The notes beneath the pieces were generated by a model that was not told the DNA's origin, searched no databases, and worked only from the letters and a program-made list of their open reading frames with translations. A program made the translations under genes and the position numbers. A stretch of 64,000 nucleotides of DNA. Origin: Actinomycetospora lutea (GTDB lineage Bacteria > Actinomycetota > Actinomycetes > Mycobacteriales > Pseudonocardiaceae). Within the stretch, counting starts at the first letter, position 1. Each line of letters opens with the position of its first letter. The stretch is taken from NCBI RefSeq assembly GCF_028737205.1, contig NZ_JAQZAL010000025.1, positions 23,464 to 87,463 of the forward strand, read 5' to 3'. Positions 1-8,042 of this stretch are shown here, in pieces.

Positions 1-382
1 GCCGAGCGACTTCCAGCTCCTCTACCCCGACGACGCACCGCTGCGCGAGAAGATCGAGACCATCGCGACGCGGGTCTACGGCGCCGACGGCGTCGACTAC
101 GCCCCGGCCGCGAACTCCTCGATCGACCTCTACGAGCGCAACGGCTTCGGCAACCTGCCGGTCTGCGTGGCCAAGACGCACCTGTCGATCTCGTCGGACC
201 CGAAGCTCCTCGGCGCCCCGACGGGCTGGAGGATGCCGGTGCGGGAGGTCCGCGCGTCGGTGGGCGCCGGCTTCATCTACCCGATCTGCGGCGACATGCG
301 GACGATGCCGGGCCTGGGCAAGAACCCGGCCGCCCACCACATCGACGTGAAGCCCGACGGCACGATCGTGGGGCTGTTCTGA
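1..382 (+). CDS. fhs: Formate-tetrahydrofolate ligase, C-terminal part (5' end outside window)
   Basis: Partial gene: the reading frame is open from base 2 to a TGA at 380-382 and gives the last 126 residues of formyl-THF synthetase, which makes 10-formyl-THF from formate, THF and ATP in the cytoplasm. The segment holds the family's C-terminal signature, including NLPVCVAKTHLSIS, GAGFIYPICGDMRTMPGLG and the terminal IDVKPDGTIVGLF. The next gene, a cyclodeaminase-like protein of the same one-carbon pathway, begins at or over this stop codon, so the two are probably cotranscribed. Confidence 0.93.
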   Translation, partial: PSDFQLLYPDDAPLREKIETIATRVYGADGVDYAPAANSSIDLYERNGFGNLPVCVAKTHLSISSDPKLLGAPTGWRMPVREVRASVGAGFIYPICGDMRTMPGLGKNPAAHHIDVKPDGTIVGLF

Positions 383-948
383 CGGGCGCGCCGGGAGGCC
401 GGCCGCTGGGGGAGCTGTCGCTCCTGCGCTACGGGGAGGTCCTCGCCGGCAAGGGACCCGGGCCGGCGGCCGGGACCACGGCCGCGGTGACGGCGTCGCT
501 CGCGGCGGGCCTGGCCACCAAGGTCGCCAAGGCCGCCGCCGACCGCGAGGCCGTGGACGAGCTCGACGCGCTGCGCGCCACGGCCCTGCGCCTCGCCGAC
601 GACGACGTCGAGGCCTTCGCCGGCTTCCTCGAGGCGCGCCGGCTGGATCGTCTCTCCGACCGGGGCGGCGGCCCGGCCGCGGCGGAGGCGATCGTCCAGG
701 TGCCCGCGGACGTCGTCGCGGTCGCCGTGCGGATCGCCGAGCTCGCGGCGCTGCTCGCCGAGGAGGGCCCCGACGCGCTCACCGGCGACGCGGTGACCGC
801 GGCCTTCCTCGCCGCGGCGGCCGCCGAGTCCGCGGCGATGCTGGTCGGGACGAACATCGCGGATGCCGGGGAGCTCGCCGACCCCCGCGTCGAGCACGTC
901 GAGGAACGCGCGGGCCACGCGCGCACGCTCGCGGAACGCCTGGTGTGA
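379..948 (+). CDS. fchA: Formimidoyl-THF cyclodeaminase / methenyl-THF cyclohydrolase family protein
   Basis: All-helical protein of about 189 residues matching the FTCD_C/FchA family, which forms 5,10-methenyl-THF or hydrolyses it. Visible features are an alanine-rich helical body and the segment LAGKGPGPAAGTTAAVTAS, the counterpart of the family's glycine-rich PTPGGGSAAA loop. No ATG or GTG lies in frame before 487, and a start at 487 would remove this loop. The best upstream start is CTG at 379, overlapping the fhs stop as CTGA; CTG at 409 is the alternative. The end overlaps the next GTG by 4 bp. Family fairly sure; start uncertain; substrate inferred from the fhs neighbour. Confidence 0.75.
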   Translation: MTGAPGGRPLGELSLLRYGEVLAGKGPGPAAGTTAAVTASLAAGLATKVAKAAADREAVDELDALRATALRLADDDVEAFAGFLEARRLDRLSDRGGGPAAAEAIVQVPADVVAVAVRIAELAALLAEEGPDALTGDAVTAAFLAAAAAESAAMLVGTNIADAGELADPRVEHVEERAGHARTLAERLV

Positions 949-1952
949 GCCCGCCGCCCGACGGGTCGAGCTCGCCCATCGGCGTGCTCCCCTCATCGCT
1001 GCGTCAGCCATGGGTCGTCGAGGTCACGCGCGGCGACCTCGTCGAGTCCGAGCACCGCGTGACGCTGGTGGTGCTCGGGCCCGACGGCGACGAGGAACTG
1101 CGCGCCGGCCCCGTCGACGCGCCGATGCTCGCGCGCTCGGCGCTCAAGCCCGCGCAGGCCGTCGCGTGCCTCGAGCTCGCCGCCGACCTCGACGACCGCG
1201 AGCTCGCCCTCGCCACCGGCTCGCACTCCGGGGAGCCCGGGCACCTCGCGGTCGCCGCCGGCCTGCTCGCGCGGCGGGGGCTCGCCGCGGACGCGCTGGG
1301 CTGCCCGCCCGGGCGCCCGCTCGGCCTCGCCGCCGACCGCGCCTGGGGCACGCGCGACCCCGACCGCCTCGCGATGAACTGCTCGGGCAAGCACGCGGCG
1401 ATGCTCGCGGCGTGCCGGGCGCAGGGGTGGCCGACGGACGGCTACACCGACCCGGGCCACCCTCTCCAGCGCCACGTGCGCGCCACCCTCGAGCGGCTCG
1501 CGGGCCCGGTGCACGCCGTCACCGTCGACGGGTGCGGCGCGCCCGCGTTCGCCACCGACCTCGTCGCGGTCGCGCGCCTCGGGCGGGCCCTCGCGGCCGC
1601 CGCGCCCGGGAGCCCCGAGCACCGCGTGGCCGCCGCCATGCGCGCCCACCCCGACCTCGTGGCGGGCACCGACCGGCTCGACACGGCCGTCATGACCCTC
1701 CTGCCGGGCGCGCTGTCGAAGATCGGCGCGGAGGGGGTCCTGCTCGCCGTGCTCCCCGACGGCGCCGCGCTCGCCCTGTCGGTCGTCGACGGCGGCGCCC
1801 GGGCGGTCGGCCCGGTGCTGCTGGAGATCCTGGAGCGGCGCGGGATCACTCCCCCCGACGCGCTGCGCGTCCTCGCTGCGCCACACGTCCGAGGAGGGGG
1901 TCACCCGATCGGCGTTCACCGTGTGCGAGTGTGTGCACACTCATCGGGGTGA
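945..1952 (+). CDS. L-asparaginase II family protein
   Basis: 335-residue protein of the asparaginase II (PF06089) family, predicted to hydrolyse asparagine. Family hallmarks visible are EVTRGDLVES near residue 28, ARSALKPAQA, SHSGEPGH, MNCSGKHAAML and VDGCGAPAF. The start is GTG 945 overlapping the upstream stop (GTGA). Residues 6-21 are encoded by a dispersed intergenic repeat read in frame (DGSSSPIGVLPSSLRQ), so the N-terminus is not native family sequence; GTG 984, inside the repeat, is the only other plausible start. The last 16 codons run over an inverted repeat that precedes the next gene. Confidence 0.85.
   Translation: MSPPPDGSSSPIGVLPSSLRQPWVVEVTRGDLVESEHRVTLVVLGPDGDEELRAGPVDAPMLARSALKPAQAVACLELAADLDDRELALATGSHSGEPGHLAVAAGLLARRGLAADALGCPPGRPLGLAADRAWGTRDPDRLAMNCSGKHAAMLAACRAQGWPTDGYTDPGHPLQRHVRATLERLAGPVHAVTVDGCGAPAFATDLVAVARLGRALAAAAPGSPEHRVAAAMRAHPDLVAGTDRLDTAVMTLLPGALSKIGAEGVLLAVLPDGAALALSVVDGGARAVGPVLLEILERRGITPPDALRVLAAPHVRGGGHPIGVHRVRVCAHSSG
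960..1007 (-). repeat. Dispersed ~50-bp repeat, copy 1
   Basis: Reverse orientation copy of the family with core GAGCACGCCGATAGGGGAGC (here with two changes, GATGGGCGAGC) followed by TCGACCCGTC. It starts 12 bp after the cyclodeaminase stop codon. Unlike the other four copies it is antisense to the gene that follows and is read through as coding sequence in the asparaginase N-terminus. Confidence 0.8.
1927..1942. promoter_or_regulatory. Perfect inverted repeat upstream of the LuxR-type regulator
   Basis: GAGTGTG-TG-CACACTC, a 7-bp perfect inverted repeat with a 2-bp spacer, lies 20 bp upstream of the ATG at 1963 and just before the GAGGAG ribosome-binding site. Position suggests an autoregulatory operator; the binding protein is not known. 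Confidence 0.45.
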
Positions 1953-1962
1953 GGAGCGCGTG

Positions 1963-2589
1963 ATGGGATCGTGCCTGGTGTTCGCCGGAGCCACGCCCGC
2001 GAGGGACCGGCTCGTCGGCCATCTGTCGTCGGTGTTCGACCACCTGCCGTGTGTCGACAACGTCCCCGACCTGCTCGTCCGCCTCACGCGGACCTCCGCC
2101 GACGGCACCGAGGGGCATGCCCCCGACGTCGTCCTCGTGGGCGCCGACGAGGGCAGCGCGTGGATGGAGGCGGTCCGCCAGGTGCGCCGCCACACCCCCG
2201 AGACCCCGGTGCTCGTCGTGGGGGAACCCCCGGTGGGCGTCATGGATCCGCTCGGTGACCGGCCCGCGCCGGACCCGGCCGGGATCGCCGAGGACGAGCG
2301 CGCCACCTACGCCCTGCGCCTCGGTGCCCGCGGCTTCCTGCGCGCGGGCGACCTCGCCGACCCCTCGGTCCTGCCCGGCGCGCGCCCCGCCACGACCGAT
2401 CTCTCCGACCGCGAGATGGACGTGCTGCTCGGCATGACCGAGGGCCTGTCGAACGCCGAGATCGCCGCCGAGCTCGTCCTCGCCGAGGACACGGTGAAGA
2501 CCCACGCCCGGCGCCTGTTCCGCAAGCTCGGCGCCGGCGACCGCGCCGACGCCGTCGCCCGCGGCTTCCGCCAGGGCCTGCTGCGCTGA
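1963..2589 (+). CDS. LuxR-family DNA-binding response-regulator-like protein
   Basis: 208 residues with a GAGGAG ribosome-binding site at 1951-1956. The N-terminal 140 residues look like a receiver fold (strands VVLVGAD, PVLVVGE, GARGFLR), and the C-terminal 65 residues are a typical LuxR/GerE helix-turn-helix: LSDREMDVLLGMTEGLSNAE followed by LAEDTVKTHARRLFRKLG. It is unclear that the receiver keeps a full acidic phosphorylation pocket, so it may act without phosphorylation. No partner kinase is adjacent. It precedes the cobalamin riboswitch but is separated from it by about 100 bp. Target genes unknown. Confidence 0.82.
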   Translation: MGSCLVFAGATPARDRLVGHLSSVFDHLPCVDNVPDLLVRLTRTSADGTEGHAPDVVLVGADEGSAWMEAVRQVRRHTPETPVLVVGEPPVGVMDPLGDRPAPDPAGIAEDERATYALRLGARGFLRAGDLADPSVLPGARPATTDLSDREMDVLLGMTEGLSNAEIAAELVLAEDTVKTHARRLFRKLGAGDRADAVARGFRQGLLR

Positions 2590-2689
2590 CGACTGCGCCG
2601 ACGCCTGCGGCGACCCGCGACGTCCGCAACGCCACACCGGCGGTGCGCCCGGGTGCGTTGACGCGCCGACCCGGGCCGGGGTGAACTGA

Positions 2690-2845
2690 CCGCGGTCGAC
2701 GGACGCGGAGGAAGCCGGTGTGAATCCGGCGCGGTCCCGCCACTGTCACCGGGGAGCAGACCCCACGCGAGGCCACGGCCGGACACACCGGCGGGAAGGC
2801 CGGGGCGAGCAGCGATCCGGGAGCCAGGAGACTCCGGCCGTCGAG
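2690..2845 (+). promoter_or_regulatory. Adenosylcobalamin riboswitch
   Basis: The leader holds the conserved core of cobalamin riboswitches: GGAAGCCGGTGTGAATCCGG, then GCGGTCCCGCCACTGT, and the downstream B12-box-like AGCCAGGAGAC at 2823-2833. It lies about 50 bp upstream of the first gene of a cobalamin operon, so it most likely represses that operon when the coenzyme is plentiful. Boundaries are approximate; 2590-2690 holds nothing else that I recognise. Confidence 0.93.
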
Positions 2846-2891
2846 TGGCAGCAGACATCGGGCGAGGAACCCGAGGAAGGCCGGCGACGAG

Positions 2892-3215
2892 ATGCACGCT
2901 CCCGCGACCCCCCACGCACGTCCGCACCCCGTGGTCACCCGGAGGAGGCGCCGCGAGGATCTCCTGCTCGCCGAGCTGCGCCGGGTGCTCGCCGGTGCCG
3001 GCCACCTGCCGCTCGACCTGCTGGGCGAGGGACCGGTCCGCGACCGGGACGAGGCCGCCGAGCGGGTCGACGCCCTCGCCCGCGAGCTCGTCGAGCGCAT
3101 GCACGGTGCCGGCTGGCAGGAGGGCGCCGTGCCGTCGGCGGTGACCTCGGTGCTCGCCGCGTCCGTCCCCGAGGCCGAGACGGTCCTGCTGCGGGCAGCC
3201 CGCACGCGACGGTGA
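2892..3215 (+). CDS. Hypothetical protein, first gene of the riboswitch-controlled cobalamin operon
   Basis: 107 residues, arginine-rich at the start and then mainly helical (LLLAELRRVLAGAG, AAERVDALARELVERMHGAGW). No signal peptide, metal motif or known domain seen. ATG at 2892 lies about 45 bp after the riboswitch B12 box. Its stop TGA overlaps the GTG of the cobC-like gene (GTGA at 3212-3215), which argues that it is translated and coupled to cobalamin synthesis. Function unknown; a small carrier or regulatory protein of B12 metabolism is only a guess from position. Confidence 0.6.
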   Translation: MHAPATPHARPHPVVTRRRRREDLLLAELRRVLAGAGHLPLDLLGEGPVRDRDEAAERVDALARELVERMHGAGWQEGAVPSAVTSVLAASVPEAETVLLRAARTRR

Positions 3216-4234
3216 CGGTCCAGTACGACCTCCACCACCACGGCGACGCGGAGGTCGGGCCCGGGCTCGTCGACCTCGCCGTCAACGTCCGCACCGGCAC
3301 GCCGCCGCACTGGCTGCGCGAGCGCCTCGCCGCGAGCCTCGACGACGTCGCGGCCTACCCGGACGCGGCGCGGGCGATCGCGGCGCTGGCGGCACGCCAC
3401 GACCGGCCGGGCGACGAGGTGGTCCCGACCGCGGGCGGCGCCGAGGCGTTCGTGCTGCTCGCGCGGGCCCTGCGCCCCCGGCACGCCGTGGTCGTGCACC
3501 CCCAGTTCACCGAGCCCGAGGCCGCGCTGGTCGCGGCCGGGCACGCGGTGGACCGGGTGGTGCTCGACGGCGACCTCCGCCTCGATCCCGCCGCGGTGCC
3601 GGAGAGCGCCGACCTCGTCGTCGTCGGCAACCCCACCAACCCGACCTCGGTGCGCCACCCCGCGGCCGTCCTCGCGCGCCTCGCCCGGCCCGGGCGCACG
3701 CTCGTCGTCGACGAGGCGTTCATCGACACCGCGCCGGGCGAGCCCGACGCGCTCGCCGGGCGCCGCGACCTCCCCGGACTCGTCGTGCTGCGGAGCCTGA
3801 CCAAGACCTGGGGCCTGGCCGGCCTGCGCGTCGGCTACGCGCTCGCCCCCGCCGGGCTCGCCGAGGGCCTGCGCGCCGCCGCCCCGAAGTGGTCGGTGTC
3901 GACGCCGGCGCTCGTCGCGCTCGAGGCCTGCAGCAGCCCCGCCGCCCGCGCCGAGGCCGACGAGGCCGCCCGCGCGCTCGCCGCCGACCGGGCGCACCTG
4001 GTGGCGGCGCTGGCGCGCGTCGAGGGCATCGAGGTGCGCGCCACCCCGGCCGCCAGCTTCGTCCTCGCCCGCACACCGGGCCGCGCCGACGTGCGCGAGG
4101 CGCTGCGGGCCCGCGGCCTCGCCGTCCGGCGCGGCGACACCTTCCCCGGCCTCGACACCGAGCACGTCCGGATCGCGGTGCGCGCGCCGGAGATCACCGA
4201 CCGGCTCGTCGCCGCCCTCGCGGAGACCCTGTGA
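3212..4234 (+). CDS. cobC: Threonine-phosphate decarboxylase-like aminotransferase (cobalamin synthesis)
   Basis: 340-residue fold-type I PLP enzyme of the HisC/CobD class. NPTNPT (140-145), VVDEAF (165-170) and the PLP-lysine loop SLTKTWGLAGLRVGY (K198) are visible. In B12 synthesis this class makes (R)-1-amino-2-propanol phosphate from threonine phosphate, and actinobacterial members are called CobC. Histidinol-phosphate aminotransferase is the alternative, but the riboswitch upstream and bluB-cobT downstream favour cobalamin. Start GTG overlaps the previous stop (GTGA); the end overlaps the next GTG in the same way. Confidence 0.85.
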   Translation: MTVQYDLHHHGDAEVGPGLVDLAVNVRTGTPPHWLRERLAASLDDVAAYPDAARAIAALAARHDRPGDEVVPTAGGAEAFVLLARALRPRHAVVVHPQFTEPEAALVAAGHAVDRVVLDGDLRLDPAAVPESADLVVVGNPTNPTSVRHPAAVLARLARPGRTLVVDEAFIDTAPGEPDALAGRRDLPGLVVLRSLTKTWGLAGLRVGYALAPAGLAEGLRAAAPKWSVSTPALVALEACSSPAARAEADEAARALAADRAHLVAALARVEGIEVRATPAASFVLARTPGRADVREALRARGLAVRRGDTFPGLDTEHVRIAVRAPEITDRLVAALAETL

Positions 4235-5973
4235 GCCTGCACCCCGGCGACCGCGACGCCCTGCACCGCGTCCTGCGCGCCCGCCGCGACGTGCGCACCG
4301 GCTTCGTCGACACCCCCGTCGACGCCGCCCGCCTGCACCGCGTCCTCGAGGCCGCCCACGCCGCGCCCAGCGTCGGGTTCTCCCAGCCCTGGGACTTCCT
4401 GGTCCTGCGCGCGCCGGAGCTGCGCGCCGAGCTGGCGGCCCTCGCCGCGACCCAGCGCGACGAGTTCGCCGCCTCGCTGCCGGCCGCGAGAGCACGACGG
4501 TTCGCCGGCCTGCGCGTCGAGGCCATCCGCGAGGCGCCGCTGGGCATCGTCGTCACCTGCGACCCGACGCGCGGCGGCCGGCACGTCCTGGGCCGGCACA
4601 CGCAGCCGCGGATGGCCGCGCACTCGGTGGCCGGCGCCGTGCAGAACCTCTGGCTCGCCGCCCGCGCCGAGGAGCTCGGCGTCGGCTGGGTGAGCTTCTT
4701 CCGCGAGCGGGAGCTCGCCGAGCTGTTGGGGCGGCGGGTCGGGATGCCGCAGCACCTCGAGGTCGTCGCGTACCTGTGCGTCGGGCACGTCGAGGGGTTC
4801 GCCGCCGAGCCGGAGCTCGCCACCGCCGGATGGGCCCGCCGTCGACCCCTGGCGTGGGCCGTGCACGAGGAGAGCTGGGGACAGCACCGCATGGATCCGC
4901 TGGACGAGACGCTGGCCGCGCTCGCCGACCTGGACGTCGCGCCCGGCGCGGCCGCCGCGCGCGAGCACCTGACCCGCATGACCGTGCCGCCCGGCGCGCT
5001 CGGCGGGGTCGCCGAACTGGGGGTCCGCCTGTCCGGGCTCGCGGGCGCCTGCCCGCCGCCGCTGCCCGAGCCCGCGGTCGTCGCGGTGTTCGCGGGCGAC
5101 CACGGCGTGCACGCCCGCGGGGTCACGCCCTGGCCGCAGGAGGTGACCGCCCAGATGGTCGCGACCTTCCTGGCCGGCGGCGCCGCGGTCAACGCGTTCG
5201 CCGCGACCGTCGGGGCCGAGGTGCAGGTCGTCGACGTCGGCGTGGCCGCCGAGCTCGAGACCGCGCCCGGCCTGCTCCCGCGCAAGGTCCGGGCCGGCAC
5301 CCGCGACATGACCGTCGAGCCCGCGATGACCCGCGACGAGGCCCGCGCCGCGCTGCGCGCCGGCATCGAGGCCGCGCGCGACCTCGTCACCGCCGGCAAC
5401 CGCCTGCTCGTCACCGGCGACATGGGCATCGCCAACACGACGCCGTCCGCCGCCCTCGTCGCCGCCTTCACCGGAGCGGGCGCCGGGACCGTCACCGGCC
5501 GCGGCACCGGCATCGACGACGCCACCCACGCGCGCAAGGTCGCCGTCGTCGCCGAGGCGCTCGCGCTGCACCATCCGGACCCGGCGGACCCGCTCGGGGT
5601 GCTCGCGGCAGTCGGCGGCCTGGAGCACGCGGGCATCGCGGGGTTCCTGCTGGGCGCGGCGGCGCTGCGCACGCCCGTGGTGCTCGACGGCGTCGTGTCC
5701 GGCGCGGCGGCGCTCGCGGCGGCGGCGATGGCCCCGACCGCGTCACACGCCTGGATCGCGGGACACCGCTCGGTCGAACCGGCCCATACCCTGGCCCTCG
5801 AGCACCTCGGCCTGGCGCCCACGCTGGACCTGGGGCTGCGGGTCGGCGAGGGCACCGGGGCCCTGCTGGCGGTGCCGGTGGTGACCGCGGCGGCCCGCGC
5901 GCTCGCCGACGTCGCGACGTTCGACGCGGCGGGGGTCGCCCACAAGGAAGGCACCGAGAGGGAGCACGAGTGA
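4231..5973 (+). CDS. bluB-cobT: BluB-CobT fusion: 5,6-dimethylbenzimidazole synthase / NaMN:DMB phosphoribosyltransferase
   Basis: One open frame of 580 residues. Residues 1-215 are BluB, a flavin-destructase nitroreductase-fold enzyme that makes DMB from FMNH2 and oxygen (RRDVRTGF, SVGFSQPWDF, LGVGWVSFF). Residues 221-580 are CobT, which makes alpha-ribazole phosphate from DMB and nicotinate mononucleotide (VFAGDHGVHARGVTPWP, MGIANTTPSA, a C-terminal LRVGEGTGA with the catalytic glutamate). M221 (ATG 4891) could allow internal initiation, but no stop separates the halves. Fusion would channel the lower ligand between consecutive steps. Starts at GTGA overlapping cobC; ends at GTGA overlapping cysG. 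Confidence 0.92.
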   Translation: MSLHPGDRDALHRVLRARRDVRTGFVDTPVDAARLHRVLEAAHAAPSVGFSQPWDFLVLRAPELRAELAALAATQRDEFAASLPAARARRFAGLRVEAIREAPLGIVVTCDPTRGGRHVLGRHTQPRMAAHSVAGAVQNLWLAARAEELGVGWVSFFRERELAELLGRRVGMPQHLEVVAYLCVGHVEGFAAEPELATAGWARRRPLAWAVHEESWGQHRMDPLDETLAALADLDVAPGAAAAREHLTRMTVPPGALGGVAELGVRLSGLAGACPPPLPEPAVVAVFAGDHGVHARGVTPWPQEVTAQMVATFLAGGAAVNAFAATVGAEVQVVDVGVAAELETAPGLLPRKVRAGTRDMTVEPAMTRDEARAALRAGIEAARDLVTAGNRLLVTGDMGIANTTPSAALVAAFTGAGAGTVTGRGTGIDDATHARKVAVVAEALALHHPDPADPLGVLAAVGGLEHAGIAGFLLGAAALRTPVVLDGVVSGAAALAAAAMAPTASHAWIAGHRSVEPAHTLALEHLGLAPTLDLGLRVGEGTGALLAVPVVTAAARALADVATFDAAGVAHKEGTEREHE

Positions 5974-7187
5974 ACGACGGCGAGAACCCGGCCCGGGTGT
6001 ACCCGGTCGGCCTGCACCTGCGCGGCCGGCGGGTCGTCGTGGTGGGCGGCGGGTCGGTGGCCCAGCGCCGGGTGGCCGGCCTGCACGAGGTCGGCGCGGA
6101 CACCGTCGTCGTCAGCCCCACCCTGACCACCGCGCTCTCGGCCCTCGCCGACTCGCGCGAGATCACCTGGCACGCCCGCGCGTACGCCGAGGGCGACCTC
6201 GCCGAGGCCTGGTACGCGGTCGCGGCCACCGACGACGCGCAGGTCAACGCCGCCGTGGCCGCCGAGGCCGAGCGCCTGCGCGTGTTCTGCGTGCGCGCCG
6301 ACATCGCCGACGCGGGCACCGCGGTCACCCCGGCGGTCGGGCGCTACGACGACATCACGGTCGCGGTGCACGGCGGCGGCGACCCGCGGCGGGCCACCGG
6401 CGTGCGCGACGGCGCCGTCGAGGCCCTGCGCAGCGGCACCCTGCTCGACCGCCGCCACCGCGCGGTGCGTCCCGGCGTCGTGCTGGTCGGCGGCGGGCCC
6501 GGCGACCCCGGGCTGATCACCGTGCGCGGGCGCCAGGCGCTGGCCCAGGCCGACGTCGTCGTCACCGACCGGCTGGCCCCGCAGCCGCTGCTCGACGAGC
6601 TGCCGCCCGACGTCACGATCATCGACGCCTCGAAGCTGCCGCGCGGGCGCTACATGAGCCAGGACACGATCAACGAGGTGCTCGTCTCCGAGGCGCTCGC
6701 CGGCCGGCGGGTGGTGCGGCTCAAGGGCGGCGACCCGTTCGTCTTCGGCCGCGGGCTCGAGGAGATCCAGGCCTGCGTCGCGGCCGGCGTCGAGGTCGAG
6801 GTCGTCCCGGGCATCACCAGCGCCATCGCGGTCCCGGCGCTGGTCGGCGTGCCCGTCACCCACCGCGGCGTCACCCACGAGTTCACGGTGGTCTCCGGGC
6901 ACCTCCCGCCCGGGCACGCCCAGTCGCTCGTCGACTGGGACGCGCTCGGGCGCCTGCGCGGCACGGTCGTGCTGCTCATGGCCGTCGAGAACATCGGCGC
7001 GATCACCGAGGCGCTCGTCGCCGCGGGCCGCGACCCGCAGACCCCGGCGCTCGCCGTCCAGGAGGGCGGCCTGCCCGGGGAGGTCACGACGCGCGCGACG
7101 CTCGCGAAGCTCCCGCACGCGATCGCCGAGGCCGGGGTGCGCCCGCCCGCCGTGATCGTCATCGGGGACGTCGCGGGCCTCGGCTGA
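5970..7187 (+). CDS. cobA/cysG: Siroheme-synthase-type protein: precorrin-2 dehydrogenase + uroporphyrinogen-III C-methyltransferase
   Basis: 405 residues in two parts. Residues 1-150 are a CysG N-terminal Rossmann domain (VVVVGGGSVAQRRV) that would oxidise precorrin-2. Residues 165-405 are a SUMT domain that methylates uroporphyrinogen III at C2 and C7 using SAM: VLVGGGPGDPGLITVRG, RLKGGDPFVFGRGLEE, VVPGITSAIAVPA and VTHRG are visible. It has no ferrochelatase middle domain as in enterobacterial CysG. It supplies precorrin-2 for the operon's cobalamin route and possibly siroheme. Last gene of the riboswitch operon; convergent with the glycosylase gene 21 bp away. Confidence 0.93.
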   Translation: MNDGENPARVYPVGLHLRGRRVVVVGGGSVAQRRVAGLHEVGADTVVVSPTLTTALSALADSREITWHARAYAEGDLAEAWYAVAATDDAQVNAAVAAEAERLRVFCVRADIADAGTAVTPAVGRYDDITVAVHGGGDPRRATGVRDGAVEALRSGTLLDRRHRAVRPGVVLVGGGPGDPGLITVRGRQALAQADVVVTDRLAPQPLLDELPPDVTIIDASKLPRGRYMSQDTINEVLVSEALAGRRVVRLKGGDPFVFGRGLEEIQACVAAGVEVEVVPGITSAIAVPALVGVPVTHRGVTHEFTVVSGHLPPGHAQSLVDWDALGRLRGTVVLLMAVENIGAITEALVAAGRDPQTPALAVQEGGLPGEVTTRATLAKLPHAIAEAGVRPPAVIVIGDVAGLG

Positions 7188-7208
7188 CGGCCCGCTCCGC
7201 TGGACCAC

Positions 7209-8030
7209 TCATCCGGCGGGCGCGGGCTGGCACGAGGGGCACCACCAGACCTCGCGGGCGTACGGGGCGCCCGAGCCGACCGCGGGCCGGAAGCGCACGA
7301 GCGTCCCGCAGCGTCGGCACGGCCGGTTCGAGCGGCCGGTCACCCAGTGGTTCTCGCCGCGGCGGCGCACCCCCGTGGTCGTCATGCCGGTGCCGTGCTC
7401 GAGGCTGTGCCGGATCATGCGGCGGGCCAGCGCGAGCAGGGGCTCGAGGTCGACGTCACCGACCGGGGTCCACGGCCAGAGCCCGCGCAGGAAGCACACC
7501 TCGACCGCCCAGAGGTTGCCCAGCCCGGACACGCCGCGCTGGTCGAGCAGGGCCTCGACGACGGGGCGCGCCGGGTCGCGGCGCAGGCGCGCGAGGGCGT
7601 CGTCGTGGTCGAAGTGCTCCTGGGTGGCGGTGGGGGCGCCGGCGAGGACGTCCGGGCCGAGGTGGCCGACGACCCGGTGCTCGTCGCGGGTGCGCAGCAG
7701 CTCGAGCACCGGCACGTCGACGCCGACGAGCGCGGCGCCGGCGTCGAGGTCGAGCGCCGCCCGCACGCCCCGGGGCAGCGCGGGCCCGCCGTCGGCGCGG
7801 CGCTTGCGCACCACGGTCCACGAGCCGCTCATCCGCAGGTGGCTGTGCAGGGTCCAGCCGCCGGAGAGGCGGGTGAGCAGGTGCTTGCCGTGGGCGCGGG
7901 TGTCCACGAGGGCCCGGCCGGCGAGGTCGGCGGTGGCGAGCGACGGGGTCCGGAAGTCGCTGCGGACGACGGTGGCGCTGCTCAGGGCGTCGAGGCGGGC
8001 CGCGCAGCGGTGGACGGCGTCACCCTCCAC
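7209..8030 (-). CDS. nei2: Fpg/Nei-family DNA glycosylase without the N-terminal proline
   Basis: 273 residues with the Fpg/Nei N-terminal beta domain, the H2TH region (VSGLGNLWAVEVCFLRG) and a C-terminal C4 zinc finger (CRRCG ... WWCPSC). The family excises oxidised bases using the N-terminal proline of MPEGD as nucleophile. Here the only start is GTG 8030, preceded by AAGGAG and an in-frame TGA at 8045-8043, and the protein begins M-E-G-D-A-V-H-R: the proline codon is absent and the next residue is glutamate. It may be lyase-dead, use another nucleophile, or carry a sequence error. It follows the actin-fold gene by 12 bp. Confidence 0.85.
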   Translation of the reverse strand: MEGDAVHRCAARLDALSSATVVRSDFRTPSLATADLAGRALVDTRAHGKHLLTRLSGGWTLHSHLRMSGSWTVVRKRRADGGPALPRGVRAALDLDAGAALVGVDVPVLELLRTRDEHRVVGHLGPDVLAGAPTATQEHFDHDDALARLRRDPARPVVEALLDQRGVSGLGNLWAVEVCFLRGLWPWTPVGDVDLEPLLALARRMIRHSLEHGTGMTTTGVRRRGENHWVTGRSNRPCRRCGTLVRFRPAVGSGAPYAREVWWCPSCQPAPAG

Positions 8031-8042
8031 GGACCGGCTCCT

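Noticed and set aside
4194..7208. Long minus-strand open frame (about 1000 codons) opposite cobC-bluB-cobT-cysG
   Set aside because: Arises from GC-rich codon bias; its translation has no family signature and it lies fully opposite well-supported genes.
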